This document shows positions 46,999 to 54,518 of a stretch of 64,000 nt of DNA, piece by piece. Position 1 is the stretch's first letter; every line of letters begins with the position of its first letter. Under the pieces are notes generated by a model that worked only from the letters and a program-made list of their open reading frames with translations, was not told the origin of the DNA and searched no databases. A program made the translations under genes and the position numbers. This stretch comes from Acinetobacter brisouioides (GTDB lineage: Bacteria; Pseudomonadota; Gammaproteobacteria; Pseudomonadales; Moraxellaceae), in contig NZ_SJNX01000003.1 in NCBI RefSeq assembly GCF_004331075.1, forward strand, positions 229,495-293,494, written 5' to 3'.

Positions 46999-47574
46999 TC
47001 AATTTCTGTGATTTTCTTTGTGTAACAATTCTCGAAAATCTGCCCAGTGAAAATGCATCCCTGGATCGGTTTTACGCTGCGGTGCAATATCGGAATGCCC
47101 CGCAATATGCTGCTGAATCTGCGGATAAGCTCGCTGCAAAGCTGATACAACCTGTGCAAGCACCTGATATTGTACAGATTCAAATGGGAGGTCATCACTG
47201 CCTTCCAGTTCAATCCCAATCGAATAATCATTACATTCAGGCACACCCAAATAGCTCGAACGCCCAGCATGCCATGCCCGATCATTAAAATTGACAAATT
47301 GCAGGACTTCACCTGTTCTTAGTATTAAAAGATGTGCTGAAACCTGCATACCTTTAATGGTTTGAAAATACGGATGTGCATTCCAGTCCAGTTGATTTTG
47401 AAAAAACTGCTGAATGTAACCTCCTCCAAATTGCGAAGGCGGTAAACTGATATTATGAATCACCACTAGCCGAATCTGCGTTTGAGCAGGACGCTGATTA
47501 AAATTCGGGGAAGGCAACTGCTGTGCACCGTGTAACACGCCATCCATTACTTTAAATTTTGTCTGGTTTTGCAT
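46999..47574 (-). CDS. ampD: 1,6-anhydro-N-acetylmuramyl-L-alanine amidase AmpD
   Basis: This cytoplasmic zinc amidase cleaves the stem peptide from recycled anhydro-muropeptides and so keeps AmpR-type beta-lactamase induction low. From the ATG at 47574 it has 191 residues; the GTG two codons upstream is too close to the GGGAG ribosome-binding site. The metal ligands appear in VVIHNISLPP (first His), LILRTG near 95, WHAGRSSYLG, and AGHSDIAPQRKTDPGMHFHW (His and Asp). The catalytic Glu is in YSIGIELEGSD. No ampR or ampC is in the window. It probably shares a transcript with murJ. Confidence 0.95.
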   Translation of the reverse strand: MQNQTKFKVMDGVLHGAQQLPSPNFNQRPAQTQIRLVVIHNISLPPSQFGGGYIQQFFQNQLDWNAHPYFQTIKGMQVSAHLLILRTGEVLQFVNFNDRAWHAGRSSYLGVPECNDYSIGIELEGSDDLPFESVQYQVLAQVVSALQRAYPQIQQHIAGHSDIAPQRKTDPGMHFHWADFRELLHKENHRN

Positions 47575-47727
47575 CTTCACTCCCGCATTAAATCACATGC
47601 AAGCATTTTAACTGACCCAGACCTGAACTGCGTAACTTAAAAATCCAAGCTCCGAGCATCTCGTTATTTTTTACTTTTTACCAGAGGTTGATTAACATAC
47701 CCCTAGTTTCTTTATCTGTAGACTATC

Positions 47728-48105
47728 ATGGATCCATACTCACCGCTGAAAGGCAAAACAGGAATCAAACGTATTCTGAATGCGACGAGTTACTCAATCG
47801 CTGGATTTAAATCCGCCTTTCGCTATGAAGCCGCCTTTCGCCAGATTGTCTTACTGAATATTGTCTTACTCCCGATAAATTTATGGCTCAGTTTGTCAAA
47901 ATTAGAGCATTTGATTTTGATTTTAGTGGGCTTACTGGCGCTCATTGTTGAATTATTCAATTCAGCAATTGAAGCGGTAGTGGATCGCATTTCACTAGAA
48001 CGTCATCCTCTGGCAAAAAATGCCAAGGATATGGGCAGTGCTGCACAATTTGTGACGCTGAGTATGATTGCAATTGCATGGGCAAGTATTCTTATCTTCA
48101 AATAA
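47728..48105 (+). CDS. dgkA: Diacylglycerol kinase DgkA
   Basis: This small integral membrane kinase phosphorylates diacylglycerol to phosphatidic acid, recycling the diacylglycerol left by periplasmic glycan modification such as phosphoglycerol transfer. The 125-residue protein has three transmembrane helices, the surface helix start GIKRILNATSYSIAGFKSAF, and the signature ELFNSAIEAVVDRISLERHP with the catalytic Glu. KNAKDMGSAAQFV also belongs to the family. It is monocistronic, facing a terminator shared with rph. A functional link to the LtaS-like enzyme encoded at 13.6 kb, which would release diacylglycerol, is inference. Confidence 0.96.
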   Translation: MDPYSPLKGKTGIKRILNATSYSIAGFKSAFRYEAAFRQIVLLNIVLLPINLWLSLSKLEHLILILVGLLALIVELFNSAIEAVVDRISLERHPLAKNAKDMGSAAQFVTLSMIAIAWASILIFK

Positions 48106-48107
48106 AA

Positions 48108-48130
48108 AAAGACTCCATACGGAGTCTTTT
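48108..48130. terminator. Bidirectional terminator between dgkA and rph
   Basis: AAAGACTCC (48108-48116), ATAC loop, GGAGTCTTT (48121-48129), with A and T tracts on either side. Confidence 0.88.
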
Positions 48131-48143
48131 TTTAGCGATTGAC

Positions 48144-48860
48144 TTACCAGCCTAAAGCTTGTTGCTGTTTTTTAATCAGTTCTTGAATACCTTGCTCAGC
48201 CAGTTCTAACATGGCATTACATTGGGTACGGGTAAATGGCTTATCTTCTGCTGTACCCTGAATTTCAATAAACTCACCAGCCTGTGTCATCACCACATTG
48301 AGGTCTGTTTGGCAGTTTGAATCTTCTTCATAGCAAAGATCAAGCAGCACTTCATCTTGGTACATACCCACAGAAATTGCCGCGACCAAACCTTTAAGTG
48401 GGTCATGCTTAATTTTCTTTTGCTCAAGCAAAACATTCATGGCATCGACCAGTGCAACCGCAGCGCCTGTAATTGCTGCTGTACGTGTGCCACCATCGGC
48501 CTGAATCACATCACAGTCGATAGTGATGGTATTTTCACCGAGTTTTTTCAGATCAATCATGGCGCGCAGACTACGCCCAATCAAACGCTGAATTTCCTGA
48601 GTACGACCTGTTTGCTTACCACGTGCCGCTTCGCGGTCAGAACGGGTATGAGTCGAACGTGGCAACATGCCGTATTCTGCTGTCACCCAACCTTGACCTT
48701 GACCTTTTAAAAAGCGCGGTACACTGTTATCAATACTTGCGGTACAAAGGACTTTGGTATGACCAAACTCAACGAGAACCGAGCCTTCAGCATAGCGCGT
48801 GTAGTTACGTGTAATTTTCACATCACGCAATTGGTTTAATGCTCGTTGGTCAATACGCAT
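48144..48860 (-). CDS. rph: Ribonuclease PH
   Basis: RNase PH is a phosphate-dependent 3'-5' exonuclease that trims tRNA and other RNA ends; it forms a hexameric ring. The 238-residue protein has the full-length family pattern. It has [40 protein letters not shown] with the RNA-binding arginines, [13 protein letters not shown], and [20 protein letters not shown] for the phosphate site. It is complete, unlike the frameshifted rph of E. coli K-12. It is transcribed leftward from its own promoter in the gap before the TetR gene. Confidence 0.97.
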   Translation of the reverse strand: MRIDQRALNQLRDVKITRNYTRYAEGSVLVEFGHTKVLCTASIDNSVPRFLKGQGQGWVTAEYGMLPRSTHTRSDREAARGKQTGRTQEIQRLIGRSLRAMIDLKKLGENTITIDCDVIQADGGTRTAAITGAAVALVDAMNVLLEQKKIKHDPLKGLVAAISVGMYQDEVLLDLCYEEDSNCQTDLNVVMTQAGEFIEIQGTAEDKPFTRTQCNAMLELAEQGIQELIKKQQQALGW

Positions 48861-49235
48861 AATTTTTCCTTCAGTGTTCAGCCAAAAAATTCACGGGCAA
48901 GTATAGCAGAATCATTGCCCAATTTTAGAAAATGATCTATTCGACACATAAAGCTCATCGACTAATAAAAATACAAGATTTTGAATTTAATTATTTTTTA
49001 TGAAAAAGAATATTCTTTTTTTAAAGATGTAAATGAATCTGCTGGTGTAAGCATCGCCTACTGCTTTTTAGGCGAGTTGATTTCGCTCAAACCCAAATAA
49101 TCACATTAACTATATAACCATATGATTTATATTTAATATTTTCAAAATATAGCAAAAACACACATCTTCTTTTTACAAGAACCGCTATACTTATTTCACA
49201 ATACATAGAAAAAAAATTGTAAGGATGGACTTGCT
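48861..49235. promoter_or_regulatory. Divergent intergenic region between rph and a TetR gene
   Basis: This stretch of about 375 bp is AT-rich with no gene. It holds an 18-bp perfect palindrome, AAAAAGAATATTCTTTTT (49003-49020), and a hairpin TCGCCTA (49054-49060) / TAGGCGA (49069-49075). Either might bind a regulator or shape a leader RNA, but neither is recognisable as a known site. Promoters for rph and the TetR gene must lie here. Confidence 0.4.
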
Positions 49236-49832
49236 ATGTCAATACGTGCAGAGCGTAAATTGCAGAGTCAGCAAGCAATTCTGGAACAGGTATTAAAGCT
49301 GAACTATGCAGGTCAATGTTTTAACAGCATTAGTTTACGGCAACTGGCACAAGCAGTCGGCATGGTGCCTAGTGCCTTTTATCGTTATTTTCCAAACAAA
49401 GAACAATTGGCAATCGAACTGGTGGATCAAACCTCTTTAATTATCAAAAGCCACCTGACTCAGATTTCGGAGCATATCCAACATAAAAACAGTGAAATAC
49501 TCGAAACGCATTTATCGTTGTTTTGTGGTCAGATCCAGCAAAAATCTGCACATTGGCATTTTTTTATTGTAGAACGCTGGGGGGGAGGAACTTTTCTTCA
49601 AGAAAAAATCCGTCAGGAAGTGATGTTTTTAATTGATGATCTGGCGCAGCTACTCAACAAAAGATATGCTGGGCAGTGGCTTAATCCTCAACAACCCCTA
49701 GCGTTGGCAGAGCTCTGCATTGAATTGCATTTTGCCTGGATCATCAAATGGCTGCATAACCATGAAACCCAGCAAAAAGATCAGTTATTACAGTGCTTCA
49801 TACAACAGCTTCAATTTATTCACTTTCCTTAA
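49236..49832 (+). CDS. TetR-family transcriptional regulator (FabR-like)
   Basis: This is a 198-residue regulator with an N-terminal helix-turn-helix (about residues 20-55: ISLRQLAQAVGMVPSAFYRY followed by FPNKEQLAIELV). It has a helical ligand-binding domain with WHFFIVERWGGGTFLQEKIR. The latter part resembles the FabR/TetR_C group that represses unsaturated fatty acid genes, but no fab gene is adjacent, so the target is unknown. It probably also represses itself; a palindrome lies about 215 bp upstream. It is convergent with dsbA. Confidence 0.8.
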   Translation: MSIRAERKLQSQQAILEQVLKLNYAGQCFNSISLRQLAQAVGMVPSAFYRYFPNKEQLAIELVDQTSLIIKSHLTQISEHIQHKNSEILETHLSLFCGQIQQKSAHWHFFIVERWGGGTFLQEKIRQEVMFLIDDLAQLLNKRYAGQWLNPQQPLALAELCIELHFAWIIKWLHNHETQQKDQLLQCFIQQLQFIHFP

Positions 49833-49836
49833 GCCA

Positions 49837-49864
49837 ATAAAAAAGCGCATGTGAACATACGCTT
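49837..49864 (-). terminator. Terminator for dsbA
   Basis: AAGCGCATGT (49843-49852) pairs with ACATACGCTT (49855-49864) with one mismatch. On the minus strand it runs into a T-tract. Confidence 0.7.
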
Positions 49865-49882
49865 AAAAAAACATCAGGTGTA

Positions 49883-50500
49883 TTATTTACTATGGCGCTC
49901 TTTGTTAATTAAGTAACTCACCACTTGAGGTACTTTGCCATCTTCACCTCGAACCAGATATTTACCATTCACCACAACCGCAGGCACACCTGTTAACTGA
50001 TATTGCGCAGCGAGCTGATTGGACTGTGCAACTTTGGCAGTGACTGCAAAAGAACTATAGGCTTCATTGAATTTTGCTGCTGGCACACCATATTTGGTGA
50101 AAAATTGTGCCGCTGAAGCCTGATCAAAAATTTGCTGGTTTTTCAAATGAATGGCATCAAACAATGCCAAATGGGTACGTTTACGTACTCCGAGTTGTTC
50201 AGAAGCATAATACGTACGTGCACCTGACTCCCAAACTGGGTTCATGGCTGCAGGAGAACGGACAAAATTCACATCTTTAGGTAATTTTTTCAACCATGAC
50301 TGCATATATGGTTCTAATTTAAAGCAGTGTGGACAACCATACCAAAAAAATTCACGAACTTCGATTTTCCCTGGAACATCAACCTTACCAGGATTTTGCA
50401 AAACCGTATAATCTTTACCCGCAACAAAATCCGCCGCCATAGCGTTGGCTGAAAATGCCATAACTGTTGCAGCTAAGCCATTGATAATGAATTTTTTCAT
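49883..50500 (-). CDS. dsbA: Periplasmic thiol:disulfide interchange protein DsbA
   Basis: DsbA introduces disulfide bonds into secreted proteins. The 205-residue precursor has a Sec signal peptide (MKKFIINGLAATVMAFSANAMA, cleaved before ADF). The thioredoxin fold has the active site FFWYGCPHC, with Cys56 and Cys59 in the classic CPHC form. The cis-proline loop is in LTGVPAVVVNGKYL. An inserted helical domain lies between. It is a single gene, divergent from ubiG, with a terminator behind it. DsbB, its partner, is not in this window. Confidence 0.95.
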   Translation of the reverse strand: MKKFIINGLAATVMAFSANAMAADFVAGKDYTVLQNPGKVDVPGKIEVREFFWYGCPHCFKLEPYMQSWLKKLPKDVNFVRSPAAMNPVWESGARTYYASEQLGVRKRTHLALFDAIHLKNQQIFDQASAAQFFTKYGVPAAKFNEAYSSFAVTAKVAQSNQLAAQYQLTGVPAVVVNGKYLVRGEDGKVPQVVSYLINKERHSK

Positions 50501-50683
50501 TGATTGATGTTTCCTTATATAAGATTTTGACTAGCTTAGCTGTTAACTATAAAACATCTATGCAAAAAACGTTTTGTTTCTGTCAACTTTTTTACAGCTT
50601 TTATCGCTTTTTTCCCAAGACGCGCTACACTAGCAACGAAAACAAATCTTTTAAAAATGAAGCACTGTACTGAGGTGAAGGTC

Positions 50684-51397
50684 ATGTCACAGCTGAATGT
50701 TGATCCACAAGAAATTGCAAAATTCGAAGCTCTCGCAGCCAAATGGTGGGACCAGCATTCCGAATTCAAGCCCTTGCATCAGATCAACCCGTTACGTTTA
50801 AACTGGATTGACGAACTGTCTGGCGGCTTACGTGGAAAAAAAGTGCTCGATGTCGGCTGCGGTGGCGGTATTTTGGCAGAAAGCATGGCACGTCGCGGGG
50901 CAGCAGAAGTACTTGGTATTGACATGGGCGAAGCACCACTGGCGGTGGCACGTTTACATGCCGAACAAGAACAGGTCGCCAATATCCAATATCGTCAAAT
51001 TCCTGTCGAACAGCTTGTCGAAGAACAGGCAGGTCAATACGATGTCGTGACCTGTATGGAAATGCTGGAGCATGTGCCCGACCCTGCTTCCATTATTCAA
51101 GCCTGTCAACGTTTGGTCAAACCTAATGGTCATGTGTTTTTCTCTACCATTAACCGCAATCCAAAATCGTATCTCTTTGCCATTATTGGTGCTGAATACC
51201 TATTGCGGATGTTGCCTAAAGGCACACATGACTATCATAAATTTATTCGCCCATCCGAGCTGGCTCAAGACATTCAAGCCGCAGGTCTGAAACTGAAACA
51301 AATGACGGGCTTACATTACAATCCACTCACCAAACATTATTGGCTCGCGCCGAATGTCGATGTGAACTATATGGTGTATACACAAAATCTGGTCTAA
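50684..51397 (+). CDS. ubiG: Ubiquinone biosynthesis O-methyltransferase UbiG
   Basis: UbiG carries out both O-methylations of ubiquinone synthesis using S-adenosylmethionine, at the membrane surface. From ATG 50684, preceded by AGGTGAAGG, it has 237 residues starting [20 protein letters not shown]. An upstream in-frame start adds nine unrelated residues and is rejected. SAM-binding motif I is [20 protein letters not shown], with [13 protein letters not shown] and [13 protein letters not shown] further on. gph follows after 3 bp and yciK after another 32 bp. This ubiG-gph-yciK order recurs in gammaproteobacteria. Confidence 0.96.
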   Translation: MSQLNVDPQEIAKFEALAAKWWDQHSEFKPLHQINPLRLNWIDELSGGLRGKKVLDVGCGGGILAESMARRGAAEVLGIDMGEAPLAVARLHAEQEQVANIQYRQIPVEQLVEEQAGQYDVVTCMEMLEHVPDPASIIQACQRLVKPNGHVFFSTINRNPKSYLFAIIGAEYLLRMLPKGTHDYHKFIRPSELAQDIQAAGLKLKQMTGLHYNPLTKHYWLAPNVDVNYMVYTQNLV

Positions 51398-51400
51398 GCA

Positions 51401-52072
51401 ATGAAAGCAGTCTTATTTGATTTAGATGGTACGCTGATTGATACAGCGGCCGACTTTATTCGTATTATTCAAGACATGTGCCGTGAACAGCAGCGCCCTG
51501 TCGTAGACGCCGACTGTATTCGCAGTCAGGTGTCTGAAGGCGCACGTGCAATGGTGAAACTGGTCTACCCAGAACTCGCGCTTGATGATGCAACTTTCTT
51601 GGCACATCGCCAAGACTTTCTAGAGCGTTATGGTAAACAGATTGTGGTGGATACCGATCTGTTTGAAGGCATGTACCCGCTGCTTGAAATGCTGGAACAG
51701 CACCAGATTCCTTGGGGCATTGTCACCAACAAACCGCGCAATTTGAGCGAGTCGTTATTAGAAGCGCTGAATTTACAACAGCGTTGCTCGGTTCTGGTCT
51801 GCCCTGACGATGTCACACATGCCAAACCACACCCAGAACCGATGTTTTTAGCTGCCAAACAGCTTGAGATTGACCCGCAGCAGATTATTTATGTGGGTGA
51901 TCATCCGCGCGATATTGAAGCAGGTCGCAATGCAGAAATGTATACAATACTTGCCTCTTATGGTTATCTACCTGTACAGCAGCGCGATAATTTACAGGCA
52001 TGGCAAGCTGACTGCATTATTGAAAATGTCGCACAGCTTCAGCAGGTCTTGCAGCAACATCTAAAAATTTAA
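51401..52072 (+). CDS. gph: HAD-family phosphoglycolate phosphatase
   Basis: This 223-residue haloacid dehalogenase-type hydrolase removes phosphate from 2-phosphoglycolate, which forms during repair of oxidatively damaged DNA ends. Motif I is FDLDGTLIDT with the nucleophilic Asp, the cap domain is helical, motif II Thr is in IVTNKPRN, motif III Lys in HAKPHPEP, and motif IV in YVGDHPRDIEA. It lies between ubiG and yciK, close enough for co-transcription. Some relatives in this position are MurNAc-6-phosphate phosphatases (MupP) in muropeptide recycling; the sequence alone does not settle which. Confidence 0.85.
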   Translation: MKAVLFDLDGTLIDTAADFIRIIQDMCREQQRPVVDADCIRSQVSEGARAMVKLVYPELALDDATFLAHRQDFLERYGKQIVVDTDLFEGMYPLLEMLEQHQIPWGIVTNKPRNLSESLLEALNLQQRCSVLVCPDDVTHAKPHPEPMFLAAKQLEIDPQQIIYVGDHPRDIEAGRNAEMYTILASYGYLPVQQRDNLQAWQADCIIENVAQLQQVLQQHLKI

Positions 52073-52104
52073 TAAACAAATCAATGACGAATGGAGGTTT
52101 CATA

Positions 52105-52851
52105 ATGAAATATTCAGAATATCAACCTCGAACTGACTTATTAAAAGACAAAATTATTTTAATTACAGGTGCGGGTGAAGGTATTGGGCGTGCAGCAGCC
52201 ATCAGTTATGCCTTGCATGGTGCAACAGTGGTACTGCATGGACGCACGCTGAACAAACTTGAAGTCATTTATGATGAAATTGAAAGCTTGGGTGCACCGC
52301 AACCTGCAATTCTCCCTTTACAGCTCTCCACTGCCTCTAGCCGTGAATACGAACACTTGGTCGATACTCTAGAACACCAGTTTGGTCGCCTCGATGGTAT
52401 TTTGCATAATGCGGGTATTTTAGGCGAACGGGTGGCTTTGGCAGATTATCCAGTCGATGTCTGGGATGAAGTCATGGCGGTCAATTTGCGCGCACCGTTT
52501 ATTTTGACGCAAACGCTGTTACCTCTCTTACAAAAATCAGAAAGTGCTTCTGTGGTATTTGCCTCCTCAGGTGTGGGGCGTGAAGCACGTGCCATGTGGG
52601 GTGCTTATTCGATTTCAAAAGTTGCGGTTGAAGCCATGAACAAGATTTTTGCTAGTGAAAATAGCTTTGCCAACATTCGCTACAACTGCATTAATCCAGG
52701 GGCAACTCGTACCGCGATGCGTGCCAAAGCTTTCCCACAAGAAGACCCGCTCAGCTTACCAACACCAGAAAGCCTAATGCCTGCATATTTATACCTTATG
52801 GGCGAAGACAGCATCGGGATGAATGGTCAAAGTATTAACGCACAAAACTGA
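52105..52851 (+). CDS. yciK: YciK-family short-chain dehydrogenase/reductase
   Basis: This is a 248-residue NAD(P)-dependent oxidoreductase of unknown substrate. The Rossmann motif is ITGAGEGIGRAAAISYALHG, followed by HNAGILGERV, the catalytic Ser in FASSGVGRE and the Tyr-Lys pair in WGAYSISKVAVEAM. ATG 52105 is chosen because GGAGG lies 8 nt upstream; the ORF opens seven codons earlier without a ribosome-binding site. It is the third gene of the ubiG-gph-yciK group. The C-terminal MGEDSIGMNGQSINAQ is typical of YciK. Confidence 0.88.
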   Translation: MKYSEYQPRTDLLKDKIILITGAGEGIGRAAAISYALHGATVVLHGRTLNKLEVIYDEIESLGAPQPAILPLQLSTASSREYEHLVDTLEHQFGRLDGILHNAGILGERVALADYPVDVWDEVMAVNLRAPFILTQTLLPLLQKSESASVVFASSGVGREARAMWGAYSISKVAVEAMNKIFASENSFANIRYNCINPGATRTAMRAKAFPQEDPLSLPTPESLMPAYLYLMGEDSIGMNGQSINAQN

Positions 52852-53099
52852 TGTGACCATTAGATAAAATCATTATTTTAACGTCTGCATCTGATGCCTT
52901 TGCCCCGAACTTCAGCATCTTTAAATGAAGATGCTGTTTTTAGATCACAATGACAATAAAATTTGCATAAGAATCGTGAATATAGCCAATATTCCAATGT
53001 TTTTTAAAAAATCATGTCATGATCTTCACAGTTTCTCTGCATTTTTTTTATACAGTAGTCAAGCCAGTTAGGCATACGTAATACATTCGAGGAAGCAAA

Positions 53100-53483
53100 A
53101 TGAAACAAAGTTTAACAGCGATGGCGCTATGCTTGACTGTTTGGCTAAGTATCCCCGTTGCTTTTGCAGGCCAGCCGCATGGTGGAAATCCGGGTCGTGG
53201 TGGCGACGGCTTTTTTGATTCTACAAATGAGTACCGTGATGCTGTTTCATTGCAAGATTTACAAGAACGTCGCCGCCAACGTGAAGAGCGTGGTTTTGAA
53301 CGCTTAAAACAACTCAAGTGGCAAACGGGCTATACCATGCCACAACACTACCGTAGTGACCGTTACAAAGTCGATTATAATTATTATCAGCTACCTAGAC
53401 CTAAGCATGGGCAGCAGTGGTATAAAGTCAATAATGACTATTTGCTGATTGATGATGACAATACCATTATTCAGGTACATTAA
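53100..53483 (+). CDS. RcnB-like small periplasmic protein
   Basis: This 127-residue exported protein has a signal peptide (MALCLTVWLSIPVAFA, residues 8-23), a glycine-rich linker, an Arg/Glu-rich middle (LQERRRQREERGFERLKQ) and a C-terminal RcnB domain. That domain has YQLPRPKHGQQWYKVNNDYL and LIDDDNTIIQ. RcnB in E. coli helps nickel/cobalt homeostasis, but many family members have no assigned role and no metal exporter lies beside this one. It is monocistronic, about 250 bp after yciK, with a terminator. Confidence 0.75.
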   Translation: MKQSLTAMALCLTVWLSIPVAFAGQPHGGNPGRGGDGFFDSTNEYRDAVSLQDLQERRRQREERGFERLKQLKWQTGYTMPQHYRSDRYKVDYNYYQLPRPKHGQQWYKVNNDYLLIDDDNTIIQVH

Positions 53484-53508
53484 AAAAAGCTCCCGAAGGA
53501 GCTTTTTT
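53483..53508. terminator. Bidirectional terminator between the RcnB-like gene and slpA
   Basis: AAAAAAGCTCC (53483-53493), CGAA loop, GGAGCTTTTTT (53498-53508). Confidence 0.9.
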
Positions 53509-53509
53509 A

Positions 53510-53992
53510 TTACATAATTTTAATGCCTTGCTGCCCTGCTGGCGTCACCTTGAAAATCTCGACTTCAAAGGTAATATTCTTGCCAGCCAAAGGATGGTTA
53601 AAATCGATTTCAGTAATATCCTCATTTACCGACTTCACCACACCAAACAAGCTTGATTTAGCTTTATCTTCAAATTCAATCATGTGTCCAACCACTGGAC
53701 GCTGCTCAAATTTGACTGTATCAAAACGCTGAATATTTTCAGGATTCCAAGGACCAAATGCATCTTCAGGGGGTAAATGCACGGTACGGCGATCACCTGC
53801 ACGTAAACCAAAGAGTGCCTTTTCAAAACCAGGTAACAAGTTACCATCACCAATCACCAGACTGACAGGTTCTTCTCGGTTACGGGTATTGTCAATTTCC
53901 ACGCCATTTTCAATCGCAACTGAAAAATGCAAATCAACTTTTGAACCTTCGCTGACGCGGGTTTCTTCATTGGGATTAATAATTTCAACCAT
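53510..53992 (-). CDS. slpA: FKBP-type peptidyl-prolyl isomerase SlpA (FkpB)
   Basis: This is a cytoplasmic SlyD-like prolyl isomerase of 160 residues. The FKBP half-sites are separated by an insert-in-flap domain: VDLHFSVAIENG, SLVIGDGNLLPGFEKALFGL, RTVHLPPEDAFGPWNPENIQ and IDFNHPLAGKNITFEVEI. It lacks the His-rich metal tail of SlyD. It follows lspA by 1 bp, as in E. coli (ribF-ileS-lspA-fkpB-ispH); ispH is not next in this window. Probably transcribed from the ribF/ileS promoter. Confidence 0.93.
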   Translation of the reverse strand: MVEIINPNEETRVSEGSKVDLHFSVAIENGVEIDNTRNREEPVSLVIGDGNLLPGFEKALFGLRAGDRRTVHLPPEDAFGPWNPENIQRFDTVKFEQRPVVGHMIEFEDKAKSSLFGVVKSVNEDITEIDFNHPLAGKNITFEVEIFKVTPAGQQGIKIM

Positions 53993-53993
53993 C

Positions 53994-54518
53994 TTAGTTT
54001 TTTACATCCGCTTTGCGCTGCTTTTCCAAAAAGAACGTGTCGATTAACAACAAAATCGTTCCCAAGGTAATCGCACTATCGGCAACATTAAACGCTGGGA
54101 AGTTGTGATTTTGATAATAAACATGTATAAAATCAACAACATAACCCAAAGTTACCCGATCAATCAAATTACCTAGCGCACCACCTAAAATTAAGGCAAT
54201 TGCTGCAGGTAAAACCTTCGTATACTTTGGCATACGCATCAGCCAAAATACAAAAATCAAAGACACGAGCCCAGCCAGTCCCATAAACAAATAACGCTGC
54301 CAACCGCCTGCATCCGACAAGAAGCTAAACGCCGCACCATAGTTATGCAGTAATGTCCAATTTAAAAATGGCATCACAGGAACAGGTTGCGCATACATCA
54401 AAGCGGTGCTGGCAATGTGTTTGGTCCATTGATCCAGCCCGATGGCTAGGGCAGACAGCCCCAACCACAGGATGTTATACGCATGAAATACTAAACCCTT
54501 GTTTTGAGGATTAGGCAT
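53994..54518 (-). CDS. lspA: Lipoprotein signal peptidase LspA
   Basis: LspA is the inner-membrane aspartyl protease that removes signal peptides from diacylglyceryl-modified prolipoproteins. The 174-residue protein has four membrane helices. The catalytic aspartates sit in GNLIDRVTLGYVVDFI and FNVADSAITLG; LDQWTKHIAS and NYGAAFSFL are conserved. ATG 54518 lies 8 nt inside the end of ileS; a longer start further up is unlikely. Translational coupling with ileS follows from the overlap. Confidence 0.95.
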   Translation of the reverse strand: MPNPQNKGLVFHAYNILWLGLSALAIGLDQWTKHIASTALMYAQPVPVMPFLNWTLLHNYGAAFSFLSDAGGWQRYLFMGLAGLVSLIFVFWLMRMPKYTKVLPAAIALILGGALGNLIDRVTLGYVVDFIHVYYQNHNFPAFNVADSAITLGTILLLIDTFFLEKQRKADVKN

